Source: Smallanthus sonchifolius (Eukaryota > Streptophyta > Magnoliopsida > Asterales > Asteraceae). Taken from it: a DNA stretch of 64,000 nt. Made by a program: the position numbers and the translations under genes. The stretch's first letter is position 1; each line of letters starts with the position of its first letter. Below the pieces are notes generated by a model, which saw only the letters and a list, made by a program, of their open reading frames with translations, had not been told where the DNA came from and ran no database searches. Location of the stretch: contig CM042042.1 in NCBI GenBank assembly GCA_023525975.1, forward strand, positions 48,495,880 to 48,559,879, given 5' to 3'. Below are positions 1-11,324 of this stretch, piece after piece.

Positions 1-600
1 GATTCAACAATGCACAAATCATACTTTAAAAAAGTGAGCAGGTGCATAACTTGAAGTTTTATACAAGAATATGTTGACTTATGGAGCCTAATGATGTTTC
101 CGTGTTGGCAAGAGCTGACAGTATATTGGTCAGCTTATGGTATCAGCTCAGGGCAGATTTAGTACAGATGATTTCTAGTCTAAGGGTGGCAATCGTGTCT
201 GGTAGGCGAGTTGAAATTGATGAAACCGACATGGTCATGTCCATATATTCGCCCGACATGGCCATGTCCATTAACTGCTTTTTGTCAAAGACAACCCTGA
301 CCCAGAGACACTTAAAAGTTAAAACCATGTAACACGAAAACAACCCATTTATATAAACGGGTCAAACAAGTTGGCAAGTCAAAAAGAGTTGACGAGTTAC
401 AAAATGAGTTGTGATCAAGTTGTAAATGGGTTAAATGGGTCGTACACGGGTTGGTATGTTGAACTTATAAATTAATAATTTTAATTTTAATAGTACAAGC
501 CGAACGTGAGCTGTATATTAATTGGGTTGGACAAGTCAATCCAAACATGACATGTTTATTAAACCGGTTAGAATAGCCAACCCAAAACCCCATTATTTTC
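1..600. other. Intergenic sequence, no gene seen
   Basis: I see no coding sequence here. Positions 225-270 hold a repeated, partly palindromic motif (gacatggtcatgtcc and gacatggccatgtcc). Positions 340-560 are rich in 'gggtcaa' and 'gggtt' words of the kind often seen inside decayed hAT-like elements. No terminal repeats or target duplication could be defined. Confidence 0.4.
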
Positions 601-2425
601 GTGTCGGTAAAATAAAATCCGACAACTTTGATGACCACAATTTTGGTTTCTGGGAAATGCAGATATTTTGGTTTCTAGAAAATGCAGATCAAAGATCACT
701 TGTTCTAGAAAAAACTGCATGAACCAATCAAAGCCAGAAAAGATCGAAAAATTCCAAGTGTGGTCAGGATGTTTACGGCGAAGAATGTTGCTTACAACAT
801 CGTCAATGAAAAGACTACCTACAGTCTACAGACTCATCAAGACGTTGTCTAAATCCAACTCTCCAACATGGATGAAAAGCCATCGGCTTCAAATAAAGGT
901 CATTTCAGTGTTTGAAGATTAAGGAAGGTGCTTTTTTTACAGATCACGTGAACAAATTCAATACGATACTATCCCGATTAGTTTATTTGAATATCACATT
1001 CGATGAAGTACAAACACTCTTATTGTCTTATTTGCCCGAGAGTTGGTCTCGTTATTGCAATTTGGAGTCTAGAACTACTAAGCTTACTTTTGAAGATGAC
1101 AATGGGTTCTGTGAGTCATGTGCTCTTGGCAAACAGAAGAAGGCTAGATGGGATTTATACTGATGTTTGTGACTATGCCAGTTTCATCAATAGGCAGATT
1201 CAAGTAATATGTCACATTCATTGATGAATCCACAAAAAAGGTATGGGTTTGCTTTTTGAAATATATATAGCAGATTAAGTGTCTCAAGTAACATAATGGG
1301 GATGAATACATCAACAAAGAGTTTACCGATTATTCTGCCAAGAATGAGTTTAAGATGCTGAAAAAAGTTACAGAAACACCTCAGCATTTTAGAGTTGCTA
1401 AGACAATGAACAGAACACCAAATGAAAGGGAAACGAGCATGAGGCTTCATGTAGGGTGCCAAAGATGTTATGAGCGAATTCTGATATGCTTTCGTATTTT
1501 GGTGGTTGTTTTGATTCAGAGTTTGGGTTGTCAGTTGGATATCCAGGTTACATAAGAGGGTTGTTCTTTTAACCATTGAAGCAAGCAAAGAGCTCATATG
1601 GTTGAAGAGTTTCTTATCATAGTTGGGCAAAAAAACATGAAGACAGTCTTCTTTACAAAGACAACCAGAGTGTGGTTCATCGTGCAAAGAATCTAGGGTT
1701 TCCAGCATGACAAAGCACATTCATTTAAGATATCATTTCATCAAATAACTGATGAATGATGGTATGGTATGTTGCCCTTGAAAAAAATTCTTGGTACGAA
1801 CATGGTTTAAAAAAACGGTCGAGGCGTACGCCTCACAAGGTATTTTGGTACGTACGCCTCACTAGGGCTGAGGCGGTCGAGGCGGGCTGAGGCGGTCGAG
1901 GCGGGCTGAGGCGGGGCTGAGGCGGTAGAAATGGAAAAATTTGACTTTTGACTGGACTTTTGACCCATTTGAGCTGTGTATATCATTTTATTAACGAAAT
2001 ACACAACTCAAATGGGTCAAAAGTCCATAATTAGAGTCTGGTTCTCCTTAATTTGACCTATTTTCTCATTCTTCTCCTTAATTTGACCTAATTTCTCATT
2101 CTTCTCTCACACATCACACCTAGGAAAGGTTTGGAAGGGGTTGATGTAGTCAACAAACAAGATACAAACATTGTTTGATGTTTAGTATTTTATTTTTTGT
2201 AAGATATATAATTTTTATATTTATTTTTTAATTCCGTCTCGGGCTTACGCCTCGGTTCGCCTCGAGGCTTACGCCTCGTGAGGCGAAGGGAAAACGCCTC
2301 GAGGCGCGTTTCCGTTCTTTTAAACATTGGGTACGAAGAATCATGCAGATATGTTTACTAAGGTGGTGACAACAATAAAGCTTGGTAATTGTAAGTTGTA
2401 TTGTACTGAGTTCAACCATAGATGG
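600..2425 (+). mobile_element. Decayed Ty1/Copia retrotransposon, split by a MITE
   Basis: Fragments in shifting frames follow the order of a Copia polyprotein. A Gag (UBN2-type) part lies at about 630-1060, with the pieces NVAYNIVNEKTTYS, EKPSASNK, DHVNKFNTILSRLV and LLSYLPESW. A GAG-pre-integrase C-E-S-C-x-L-G-K motif lies near 1110-1135, and traces of integrase and reverse transcriptase follow to about 1760. The RNase H tail (NHADMFTKVVT, then a short C terminus) lies at 2338-2420. Many stops and frameshifts break the ORF, so it is non-functional. The middle is interrupted at 1801-2329 by a MITE. No LTR pair could be delimited. A minus-strand ORF at 1187-1720 is an antisense shadow. Confidence 0.75.
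1801..2329. mobile_element. hAT-type MITE inserted in the Copia relic
   Basis: A 529-bp non-coding insertion is bounded by the 8-bp direct repeat ggtacgaa (1793-1800 and 2330-2337). Its termini are inverted repeats: CATGGTTTAAAAAAACGG on the left, and CAATGTTTAAAAGAACGG read inward from the right. Inside are arrays of the words gaggcg, gcctcg and gcctcac in opposite orientation near each end. An 8-bp duplication with CA...TG ends fits the hAT superfamily. Removing the insert and one duplication rejoins the Copia tail in frame (K-I-L-G-T-K-N-H-A-D-M-F), which independently confirms the boundaries. Confidence 0.85.
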
Positions 2426-2822
2426 TAATGTTTTCCTGTGTTCCTTATCGTCTTAGTTCTTTATTTGTCTTGCAATTGTTACTGTGGGTGTTTCTTGGGT
2501 CGGATGTTTCCCACCAAACCAGTCCTAATGTTGATAAATGAATATCAAGTTATAGAGGACGTGATTCAACATTTTTATGAGACCAATTGGGCTTCAATTT
2601 AGTAACAAAAAAAAACAAAGTGCAAATATAACAAAATGGTTGTACTCTAACTTATGAAGCACAAGGAGTTTGAATGGCTACTTATGATGTAATACATTTT
2701 GAGTGTTTTTTGCATATCAAAAGCATACTGAAAACAATTGTAGAGTTCAAACCATTGAATCACTTAACTATCCAAGATAGTAAAACCTATGAAGCAAACA
2801 TTTTAACATTTAACCAACTCAC

Positions 2823-3317
2823 CGGATCTCTGTAGATTGGATGGACCGGAATCTCTTCTCGATTTACAAACATAGCTTCGGCTACTACAGGACCTACAAA
2901 TTTATGATCAATCAGGAAAAGGTTACAGATTATAAAAAAAAACTTTACAATGTCTCTATAACACTAAAAAACATTAACATTTAAACTTTGTAATAATGTT
3001 GAATCTTAGAACCCTAACTTTAATTTGGGGGAAAATGGCGACTTACCTGGTTTAACCACATGACGATTGGTGAGTATAATTCCTCGGCTCTTGTCAACAA
3101 CAAACCCCGTAGCGTAGCTTGCACCTGCCGATTCAGTATCAAACGCGCGGCAGGCGGTGGTTCGGAGCACTACCACCGCCGGAACCACCTTCTGCAGAGC
3201 CTTCCTCCAATCCTCAGCGGTAGCTACGTTGTCTTTGAACGGAGGATCGATTTCCATAGATAGTTCATCCTTCACTCCCGAAGGCTCTGATAGTAATATT
3301 TCCGATGATTCGCCCAT
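2823..3317 (-). CDS. DEG7: DEG7-type serine protease, first two exons only
   Basis: Exon 1 (3317-3047) encodes about 90 residues starting MGESSEILLSEPSGVKDELS. It contains the E-D-W-R-K-A-L segment and the start of a trypsin-like fold ending I-L-T-N-R-H-V-V, where His86 is the expected catalytic histidine. A GTAAGT donor follows. Exon 2 (2893-2823) continues in frame with GPVVAEAMFVNREEIPVHP and I-Y-R-D-P, then a GTGAGT donor. This matches the N terminus of plant DEG7, a nuclear HtrA-like protease of about 1,100 residues. The Asp and Ser of the triad, the PDZ domains and the second protease half are missing here. Downstream (2.4 kb and below) lies a Copia relic, so either intron 2 was invaded and the gene continues off the left edge, or this is a truncated remnant. 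The two exons contain no lesion. Confidence 0.75.
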
Positions 3318-3947
3318 CTCCTGAAGTGTTTAGGAATTCAACTGACTCGTGATTTAGGGCTAATGTGTGATGTGGTGTATAAGGCGATCTATTTTGAAGA
3401 TCTTATGAGTATATACACACAGAAGTAACTGTTAATTATGAGCCGGTGTGTGGCGGCCGATTGCCGGTGTACGATTTCCGGTAGCCGGTGGGCAAACTCC
3501 GGTGACAGAAAAGAGAGTTTAGAGAGATTGGGCAGTTTACAATCGACTGACAACGACATGACATGATTGCCTTTCAATTGGCCTTCTGGGCTTGGGCTTG
3601 TATTGGGCCTGGGTCTGGGTCTAGAGAGAGCAGTAATAAGAGGCCAATGGTGGGTTGTTTGGATTCTAGCCTACCTAGAGCCTAGAGAGAGATGCACAAC
3701 CCAGTTTTTTTTCAAACCAGTTTGGGTTTAATCAACAAAGTCAAAACCTGGTTTTGGTTAAATAATCGGGTTGAAACCGGTTCTTGAAAAGGGTTTAACC
3801 GGCTCAGTTTGAGTATTGAACACGGAAGTATTTGGGCTTTTATTGGGGCCAGTGGAGGATTAATGCTTTGTGGGTATACTACTTGGAACCGTTTGTGGTC
3901 AGGACGTGTGCTAAAGCCCAAAAGGAATTACTTTTACTATGTTTATA

Positions 3948-4310
3948 ACTAGCAATTAAAACCCGCACTACACGGCGAGCCACGTATTGTATACTAAATC
4001 AAAGCGTTAAAACGTATGAAAGAAAAAAAAAATGAAAACAACTCATAAAAAAATAACAAAACATAAATAAAAGAAAAAAACCCGCCACCCCCAGGGATCA
4101 AACCCGGGTGGACGAGGGGGGCTGAGACTTAAAAAGGGCGCGATGACCAACTCCACTTACCATGTTTCTTGATTTCTATTGGAGAAAAAAAATACACAAA
4201 AAAACGTAGGAGTCTAAAAACCCTATTAAAATTGACACGTGGTGTAGCCGCCTAAGCCAACCAATCGCAATCACCTATTGTTCACATGGACTGAAACCCA
4301 ATTTGAATTG
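3948..4310 (-). mobile_element. Helitron-derived remnant (3' end at left)
   Basis: A CTAG followed by 'caattaaaacccgcacta' and a cacggcgagcc stretch at 3949-3985 resembles an inverted Helitron 3' terminus, with a GC-rich hairpin next to CTAG. Downstream, a conserved-looking block (4090-4180) contains gggatcaaacccgggtgg. The segment near 4215-4240 (ccctatt, gacacgtgg) resembles the 5' region of the mini-Helitrons found elsewhere in this window. The exact 5' end was not found. Confidence 0.4.
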
Positions 4311-5380
4311 TATGAGTTATAATTTCCTTTGTTTAACCCATACTTTTATGGCCATTTTTTATTTTCAGTTTTGTAGTATATTTTGTTCGGGTTCTATTTT
4401 CCTATCAGGGATTCGGGGATAAGTCCAAAGGGAAAAATAGAATGCCATTGTTTGCACTATCTTTGTTTTTTAATAAAATTTGTCAGGGCAGTGTCCTTTC
4501 CATAAACCGGGCTCAAACCGATTTCAACCTATATGGTGCCAAACCGGCAGTTATAATAAGTTTAGAACCAGTTTGAGTGACGAGCGATTTGAAACCAATT
4601 CGGGTTGGGTCTTCGATTTCGGTTTGCAAACTGTGGCGAAGCTTGAAGAAAAACGTAGGGGGGGGTTTCCTGTCAGGGGGGCCGGAACTATAAAATTTTC
4701 ATCCGGATACGTATAAATTAACACTATTGAGCGAAAAATCGGGGGTGTTTGCAAACCGGTTTTTTTGCACAGCCTACTGCTTACGTTTAATGGGCTCTCG
4801 GCCCACGGTTTGAAATGCCCAAAATCATAAAGAAGGATTGTGATGGGGAGAAAGGGGGTAGCAAGTGGTGTTCTAGTGGATGCAAGATAGAGCAATGAGG
4901 TGGGTGGGGATAGAAAAGATGAGGTGAAGTGATGTGTAAAAAAGATTAAAGAATGGGGAGAGGAAGGAAGAAGGATGATGACATTCTTATTGTGTGACTT
5001 CCTGCATTTTTGAGATAGAGTTTTAAGTTATTATATTAGAAATAATAAAGAAGAAATGAATTCATTAGAAAATTCATATTTAATTGTATTATATGTAGTA
5101 AACTATGTTTTTAGTTATATTTAACAGTTTAATGTTATCTTATCATTAAATAGTTTTTTTCACCTGATCCATATTTTCCCCCCATTGAGAATTCTTGTAT
5201 TCTTCATTGAATACAATACATGTTTACGTTGAGGGACGATTGGATTTTTGGGTCTCGGTGTATGAATATAGTTCTTAACATGATAGTTTATGATCATACA
5301 AAGAGTTATATTGTAACTGAATACTCAGTTTTTTAATAACTTCTTAAAAAAAATGGATATAGCTGACGAAAAGAGTCGTC
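4311..5380. other. Intergenic sequence, no gene seen
   Basis: AT-rich sequence with an 'accggttt'-rich patch at 4490-4790. I found no supported ORF, RNA gene or delimited element. Confidence 0.4.
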
Positions 5381-5384
5381 ACTA

Positions 5385-5669
5385 AACCTTCTATGATAGG
5401 TCAGTTGTTGAACCATCAGTGAAAGTGTCATCTCTTATCAGCCAGTGAAAGCGATCCATCTTGAATGGTTTGTTGGTGATTTTACCACGATGATCCGACC
5501 ATGATTTTGTCGGTAATCAGTCGGTGAAGGTTTAGTTGGTGATCCCTTGGTAAATTCCGGCGGTGACATCGTTACCCACATCATGCTTACCGTCGAATTA
5601 TCACCGACGGCTGCCACTTTTACTGAGTGATTTCCGACAAGATACATTCGTCCCTTCATTTTGTAGTGT
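5385..5669. mobile_element. CACTA-like transposon terminus
   Basis: The segment ends in ttttgtagtg at 5660-5669, the inverse complement of the CACTACAAAA terminus of En/Spm elements. It is preceded by about 250 bp densely packed with inverted and direct copies of the words tcggtga, tcaccga and ccgac, as expected of CACTA subterminal repeats. A matching left terminus was not found, so this may be a solo end or a MITE derivative. Confidence 0.4.
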
Positions 5670-6490
5670 AATAACACAAGCGTTTTCTTGTATAAGTAGA
5701 CATAGCCTTTTTATTTTTGCTAGTTTATTTGTTGATTTTTTTTTTATTAAAGTTATTAGTTTTGACTATCATGCTTTAAAATTTATTGGTTTAAAATAAA
5801 CCAAATTAAAAAACAAAACAAAACAAAACCCTAACTTATTACGTTTCAATTTTTACCACTTACACTCACGAGAAAATCACTTTTCAATAACAAAATTTGT
5901 TGGTCAAAATCAAGATCTAGATAATGTTGGAAGATTTGGATATCATAAAACACACATGATTCCTATGCAAAGTTGCAAACCATATAAAAATCCACCGGTC
6001 AAAGTCTTCAATTTCAGTTTATACCGTTGTGAATTAATTCGAAAGTTCCAATTAAAAATGATAATATTCACATTATTTTTTTAACAAACTTTTTAGATCA
6101 CTGACGGGTCACTGTCCCACCCGATAATCTCCGTTACTTGAGTATCTAGGCTGACACGTCCCCGAAGGGAAGCTCGTACATCAGTTCGTCCTCATCAGTC
6201 TCGAACCTGAGACCACCTTCTGGAGGAAACCCACATTAGATAAGAAAATCCTCTGGCTTAACCTGAAACCTTTTTTTTGTCACAGACTTGAACCCATAAT
6301 ATTCAAATTATTATTTACTTTTTGAAATAGACGGATATTATTTCCTTATTTTTCCATTTTCCTCTTATTTACATTTATCATTAATATTACAAGTTAATGG
6401 TTTCTTAAATAAATTAGAAATATAATTGGCATTATATTAAGTAGCAATTGTATTCAATACATATTATTCAAATTGTTTGTTTTGTTTTTA
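5670..6490. other. Intergenic sequence, no gene seen
   Basis: AT-rich sequence. The short patch at 6095-6240 (phrases such as cgtccccgaaggg and ctcatcagtctcgaacc) looks like part of a dispersed repeat, but no boundaries were found. Confidence 0.35.
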
Positions 6491-6496
6491 AACAAT

Positions 6497-6830
6497 AATT
6501 AGTAGGAGAAGGAGTTTCCGCGCGTTGCGGCGGCTTCCGATCGATAGTGATAGCTTTTACACATGGCGTCTTAAATTACGGAAGAAGATAACGTCCTTGA
6601 AAGCAAATAAAATATAGGCAAAACCTTTAGATAAATTCACCCTACACGAAAAGAGCGTATAAGATTTATGGTTATAAAATTAAAATACAACTAGAATTAT
6701 ACTCCGCGCGTTGCGGCGGGTGGCGCGTTGCGGTGGGTGGCGCGTTGTGATGATTCAAAATGAAACGTAGGTATAAATAAGCACGTCTCGCGCGTTGCGC
6801 GGAAATTAACGTGCTCGAAGTATTATAAGA
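6497..6830 (-). mobile_element. Cluster of Helitron 3'-terminal hairpins
   Basis: Three copies of the core cgcgttgcg lie close together. One is at about 6519-6531, following ttag at 6499-6502. One is at about 6705-6720, following ctag at 6691-6694. One is at about 6788-6800. The arrangement of CTAG or CTAA next to a short CCGC-rich hairpin, read from the minus strand, is the signature of Helitron 3' ends. The same hairpin type closes the large Helitron whose 3' end is at 23484. Corresponding 5' TC ends were not identified, so these are treated as remnants. Confidence 0.45.
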
Positions 6831-7820
6831 TAAAGCAAAAAAAATTACGTAAACTCACCCTGCGTGAGAAGAGTGTATAAGATTAAACCCAAGAAAAAAA
6901 GAAAATAACATGAAAAAAGCTTTAAAAATAATTGAAATTGCATCAAGGGGGAGGCTTGTGAGTTTTGAACCCACATCCCTTGAATAATTCTAAACCAAGC
7001 CTACCAATCTTCCAAACACACATTTTTTATTTTATTTCCTTAAGTAATCTTTTAAACAAATGTGAATGAGAAAATAAAAAAATAAATACCAAAAGCATGC
7101 ATAACATGCTTGCACATTATGCATAATAACATGTAAAATTTGAATAGTGATTTTCACTCACAACTCTAACTTGCTTTTTAATATTATATATAATTTTTTT
7201 TTGACATGAAAGCCTTTAAAACCCGCATTGCCTGCTCAAGCCTAAACTACGTCAAAGCCACCTTTTGGTTTCCATTTCTTGCAAAAACTTTTTAAACCAA
7301 CCTAAATATGAAAAAAAATTAAAAATAAAAATAACAAAAGAATGCATCAACATGTTTATGCATTAGGCTTATCCACTTGTACATTTTGAATAGTAAATTC
7401 CACTCGCATACAAATCTTGCCTTTTAATAGGTATTAATTTTGATACGAGTTGTTAATTTCAAGTTTTCTATATATGTTGATAACCAAGATCATATCTACT
7501 AATTTGCATTATTATTATGTAAATACATAATTATATTATATACTAATACTAATGATAATAATATATACTACGAAATATAATTAAAAAGACGAAAATTAAT
7601 AAATCTCAACAAACTTTTGATTTCGTGATAAGCATCAAGATAACTTATAATCAACTTTCAAATTTTGAAAAAGGAAACAAAAACAAACCAGATCATGATC
7701 ATGATCCACTTGGGATTCTTCCCTTATATAACACCATCATAAAACACAAAATAAACACTTTAAACACCATCCTGCAACACACAGTAAACCCTAAATCGTG
7801 CATCTTAATTCCTTCGACAG
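6831..7820. other. Intergenic and upstream region of the aquaporin gene
   Basis: Very AT-rich sequence with no ORF. Positions 6950-7010 contain a block (gggggaggcttgtgagtttt, then gaacccacatccc) resembling the one at 4090-4140, so it is probably Helitron-derived. The aquaporin 5'UTR and promoter must lie in the last few hundred bases. A candidate TATA-like string, cttatataacacc, is at about 7720-7733. Confidence 0.35.
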
Positions 7821-7824
7821 GACG

Positions 7825-8585
7825 ATGACCGACGGCATAGAATCTCACCTCTCTGCCATGGAAAAAGGCAATCTTTCATTGAGCATCTCCACAAACCCTA
7901 AAATCCATTTAGCTCAAAAGGTATATTGTTCGATAATCTCGAATGCAATTTACATGAAGTTTATTTGCGATCATAAATCAAGTTCAGCTTAAACTTTTTG
8001 GGGTCTAAAACGCATTTTAAAATCGGGCAGAAAAAGTTCTTTTGCCTAGATCCCAACACGTGGGATTATGTAAAAAAATTGTATACGATTTCTAAAATAC
8101 ACAAAATCACATATATTATAGTTGAAGTGTATTTTAGTGAGAAACTCTTTTAACTATACTGATTTTTTACTCTTTTTATCATAACCTGTAAATTAAATGA
8201 AGATAATTTTTAAAAATTGAAAGCACCTTCAACTTATTTTTGTTACCGTCGAGTCGTCTTTGTTATGAATTAATAATTAATGTTGTTTATTCATTTTGTT
8301 GTATAGTTTTTAGCAGAACTCATCGGCACATATTGTGTTATCTTTGCTGGTTGTGGATCGGTGGCGGTTAACAACCTTTACGGCGGCACGGTAACTTTTC
8401 CCGGCGTGTGTGTGACCTGGGGCTTGATAGTTATGGCCATGATCTACACCGTTGGCCATGTCTCCGGCGCACATTTTAATCCTGCTGTCACTATTACTTT
8501 ATCTCTTTTGGGGTTGTGTCCATTTATAGAGGTATTTAATTTATGTTATAACTTTTGTGCTAATTTTTTAAATAATTAATGAACT

Positions 8586-8616
<31 letters not shown>

Positions 8617-9965
8617 TTGAGTAACATTAAACCTGAATATCTATTTTTATACATAGGTGGCTTTTTATATCGTGTCACAACTGTTGGGATCGATCCTTGC
8701 TAGTGGAACGTTAGCGTTGATTATGAATGTGACTCCTGAGGGGTTTTTCGGAACCACACCAGCCGGTTCCACCGCGCAATCGTTTGTTGTTGAGATTGTT
8801 CTTACGTTTATCCTAATGTTTGTTATCTCGGGTGCTTCCAATGATGATCGAGCGGTAAATTTTCTATTTAATGTAATAATGTACTTTTATTATAATTAAT
8901 TATATTTTTTTACTAATTTATTGATTTGATATTGCAGATAAAAAAGCATGGAGGGATTGTAGTTGGAATGACGATTATGTTAAATGTCTTTGTGGGAGGG
9001 TAATTCTTTACTCTTAATTAATATTTTCCTAATCGGACCGATTTCTAATTAAATCGTTTTTTTATTGGTCCATTAGTTGAGCCGTTTTTAAAAATCAAAT
9101 ACCCTTATAACTAAATAAAAATAAAATATGAAACTATTTATCTTTTGATATAGATTTAGAATGTTAATAAAATATGAAGGTTGAAAAAATAAAATACGGA
9201 GCAAAAGTATTAAATGAGATTTGAAAGAAAAATACATTTTTTTTTCTTCTAAAAATCCAATTTGATCACCGATTCGATTTGTTGCTTCAACTGGTTGACC
9301 TTATAACCGGTTGGTAGGGGTGTACATGGGTCGGTTTGGGTCTGTTTTAGGGTGAAATCAAACCAAAAACAGAAAGTTCGGTTTGGGTTTTTTTAAAACC
9401 GTTCCGTTTCGGTTTTTTCGGTTCGGGTTTCGGTTTTAAAACCAGTTTCAAAAAAATTTGAAATTTTGGGCCTAAAATTTTTTTAAAGTATTTGTATATG
9501 TTCGGTTTGGTTCGGTTTTCAAAAGATACAAAACCGAAACCAAACCATAATTTTCGGTTTTCAAAAAATACAAAACCAAAACCGTCGGTTTTAGTTTGGG
9601 TCGGTGTTTTCGGTTTCGGTTCGGTTATTTCGGTTTTTTCTCACCCCTACCGGTTGGTTCAAATGGAGGCGAGATTACGGTTCAAAAAACATTTTTAGTG
9701 TTTTTTTAATTAATATAAAATGGACATTTGGAAATTAAAGATTTAATGAAAAATAAATTTCAGGCCTATTTCTGGAGCATCAATGAATCCGGCAAGAAGT
9801 CTTGGACCGGCGATTGTGTTGTTGAAGTTCAAAGGAATCTGGGCGTATATATTTGGTCCGATAGTCGGAGCGGTGATCGGAGGGTTTGTTTATAAGTTGC
9901 TGAAGCCGACGAATAAGTCTTTTAGTGATATCAAGAAAATAAATCGGTTATCATTTAGAAGTTGA
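7825..9965 (+). CDS. NOD26-like intrinsic protein (NIP aquaporin), 5 exons
   Basis: Exons are 7825-7920, 8307-8531, 8657-8854, 8938-8999 and 9764-9965, all with GT-AG borders and consistent phase, giving a 260-residue protein. It is a six-helix membrane channel of the MIP family. Both pore motifs are present: S-G-A-H-F-N-P-A (NPA about residues 90-92) and S-G-A-S-M-N-P-A-R (NPA 202-204, filter Arg205). Trp70 in T-W-G-L-I-V-M falls at the helix-2 filter position and G-P-I-S-G-A-S precedes the second NPA, as in NIP subgroup I. Known NIP-I channels pass small uncharged solutes such as glycerol, ammonia or metalloids; the substrate here is inferred. The N terminus is short, and Met1 was chosen because it opens the only in-frame exon with a good donor. 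Intron 4 carries a hAT-type MITE (9315-9649). Confidence 0.9.
8597..8618. repeat. (TA)n microsatellite in aquaporin intron 2
   Basis: A short run of about ten TA units lies within intron 2. Confidence 0.7.
9315..9649. mobile_element. hAT-type MITE in aquaporin intron 4
   Basis: This 335-bp element has termini TAGGGGTG and CACCCCTA and is flanked by the perfect 8-bp duplication ccggttgg (9307-9314 and 9650-9657). The interior is dominated by cggtttt and aaaccg words. The termini match those of the large hAT transposon at 52557-58112 (TAGGGGTGAGC) and the MITE at 30726-31255, so it could be a deletion derivative moved by that family's transposase. Confidence 0.85.
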
Positions 9966-10520
9966 AATCGTTTTGGTATATTAAACCTTTTTTTCCTTTT
10001 AATTTGTTAGATGTCGTTATTGTTTCTTTTAGCATGGGATTATTTTATTTTATGAAAATTTGGATGATTAATGATATGTATCATTTTCTTTACTTATGGC
10101 TTCGATTTCACTTTTTAAAAAAAATTGGCATTGTTTATTTATTTATATATACACATTGTCACTGCGTGAAGTGACGAAAACAAGAATTTTGTATATGATG
10201 CAAAATGTTGATCGATTAAAAATGTGACTGGGTAAAACTTTTTCACTTGAATGATTTACATTTCTTTTTTTCATAGCTTGTAACATAAACTAGCAAATGA
10301 AATTAACAAAAGAAAAATAATATAATCAACAAACAATCTAACAATAACAAACAATATAGCATAAGCAAAGAAAAATGAAATTAATTTAAAAAGAATTATA
10401 ACAATTTTAACTTAAATACTAGGAAAAAAACATTCAAGTTACAAATTTAAAAGTTTTAAATTTTGATTATAAAAATCAAGTTGTTTTTTTTATTGTTGGA
10501 CCCATCTGATCTTATTTATT
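9966..10520. other. Aquaporin 3' flank, no further gene seen
   Basis: AT-rich sequence that must contain the aquaporin 3'UTR. No canonical AATAAA is obvious near the stop codon. Nothing else is recognisable up to the tandem duplication. Confidence 0.35.
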
Positions 10521-10521
10521 A

Positions 10522-11293
10522 AAACGTCCTAGTTTCTTTATCTTTTAAAATGTAAGAGCTTAATTTTGGTCTTAGTTGTTAAAAACCTTACCGCTATAGT
10601 GACAAAGGCACTTTCATTATATAAAAATATTATTTTACAAACCTTGTTTTGAAATATATATTACAACGGATCTAGGGATTCTTTTCTCCGGCTAGCCTCG
10701 TCCTTGAAAACTTCATTCATTCTGAGTGTTTTTCGCTGAAATGTTTTGAAAACGTTTTTACATTAGCTTATGCTACGTAAATACACTACTTTGTTTATTT
10801 CCAAATCCATTTCTTTTATTTATAAAACTCTTTGGTTCCTTAGTTCATTTTTTTCCAGGCACCACATGCCACCGTGACACTTCGGAAGTTACATATGTCA
10901 CGTCATTCAATTCATTTTCTAGTCACCACAGGCCTAGTGACTCTTCAGACGTTACCTATGTCACGTCATTTAAATCATTTTCCAGGCACCATGGGCCCTC
11001 GTGACACTTCGGACGTTACATATGGCACATCATTTAATTCATACGAGGTCCTTTAGCCTGTAGGCGGCGCACGACCCCTTGTTTCTCAGTCTCACAAGGT
11101 CCTTTTCGCCCATAGGCACGACCCCTTGCTTATAGTCGATTAGGATCTTGGATATCATAGACTCTTAGCCTCCCAATTTATCAAGCACACATATACAACA
11201 TCTTGTCATATACTTTCATCAAGCTTTAGAAACGAGTCCTTATCCTAAACTCTTGTAAATAGGGTGTAACAACGGTGTACCCACCACCCCCTT

Positions 11294-11324
<31 letters not shown>

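Noticed and set aside
1187..1720. 177-residue minus-strand ORF
   Set aside because: It is antisense to the decayed Copia polyprotein and shows no domain of its own.
4090..4140. Possible tRNA (gggatcaaacccgggt looks like a T-arm)
   Set aside because: No acceptor stem, D-arm or anticodon stem can be drawn. The same block recurs near Helitron remnants, so it is repeat sequence.
4551..4895. 114-residue minus-strand ORF
   Set aside because: Composition follows the accggt-rich repeat. There is no start context, homology or splice support.
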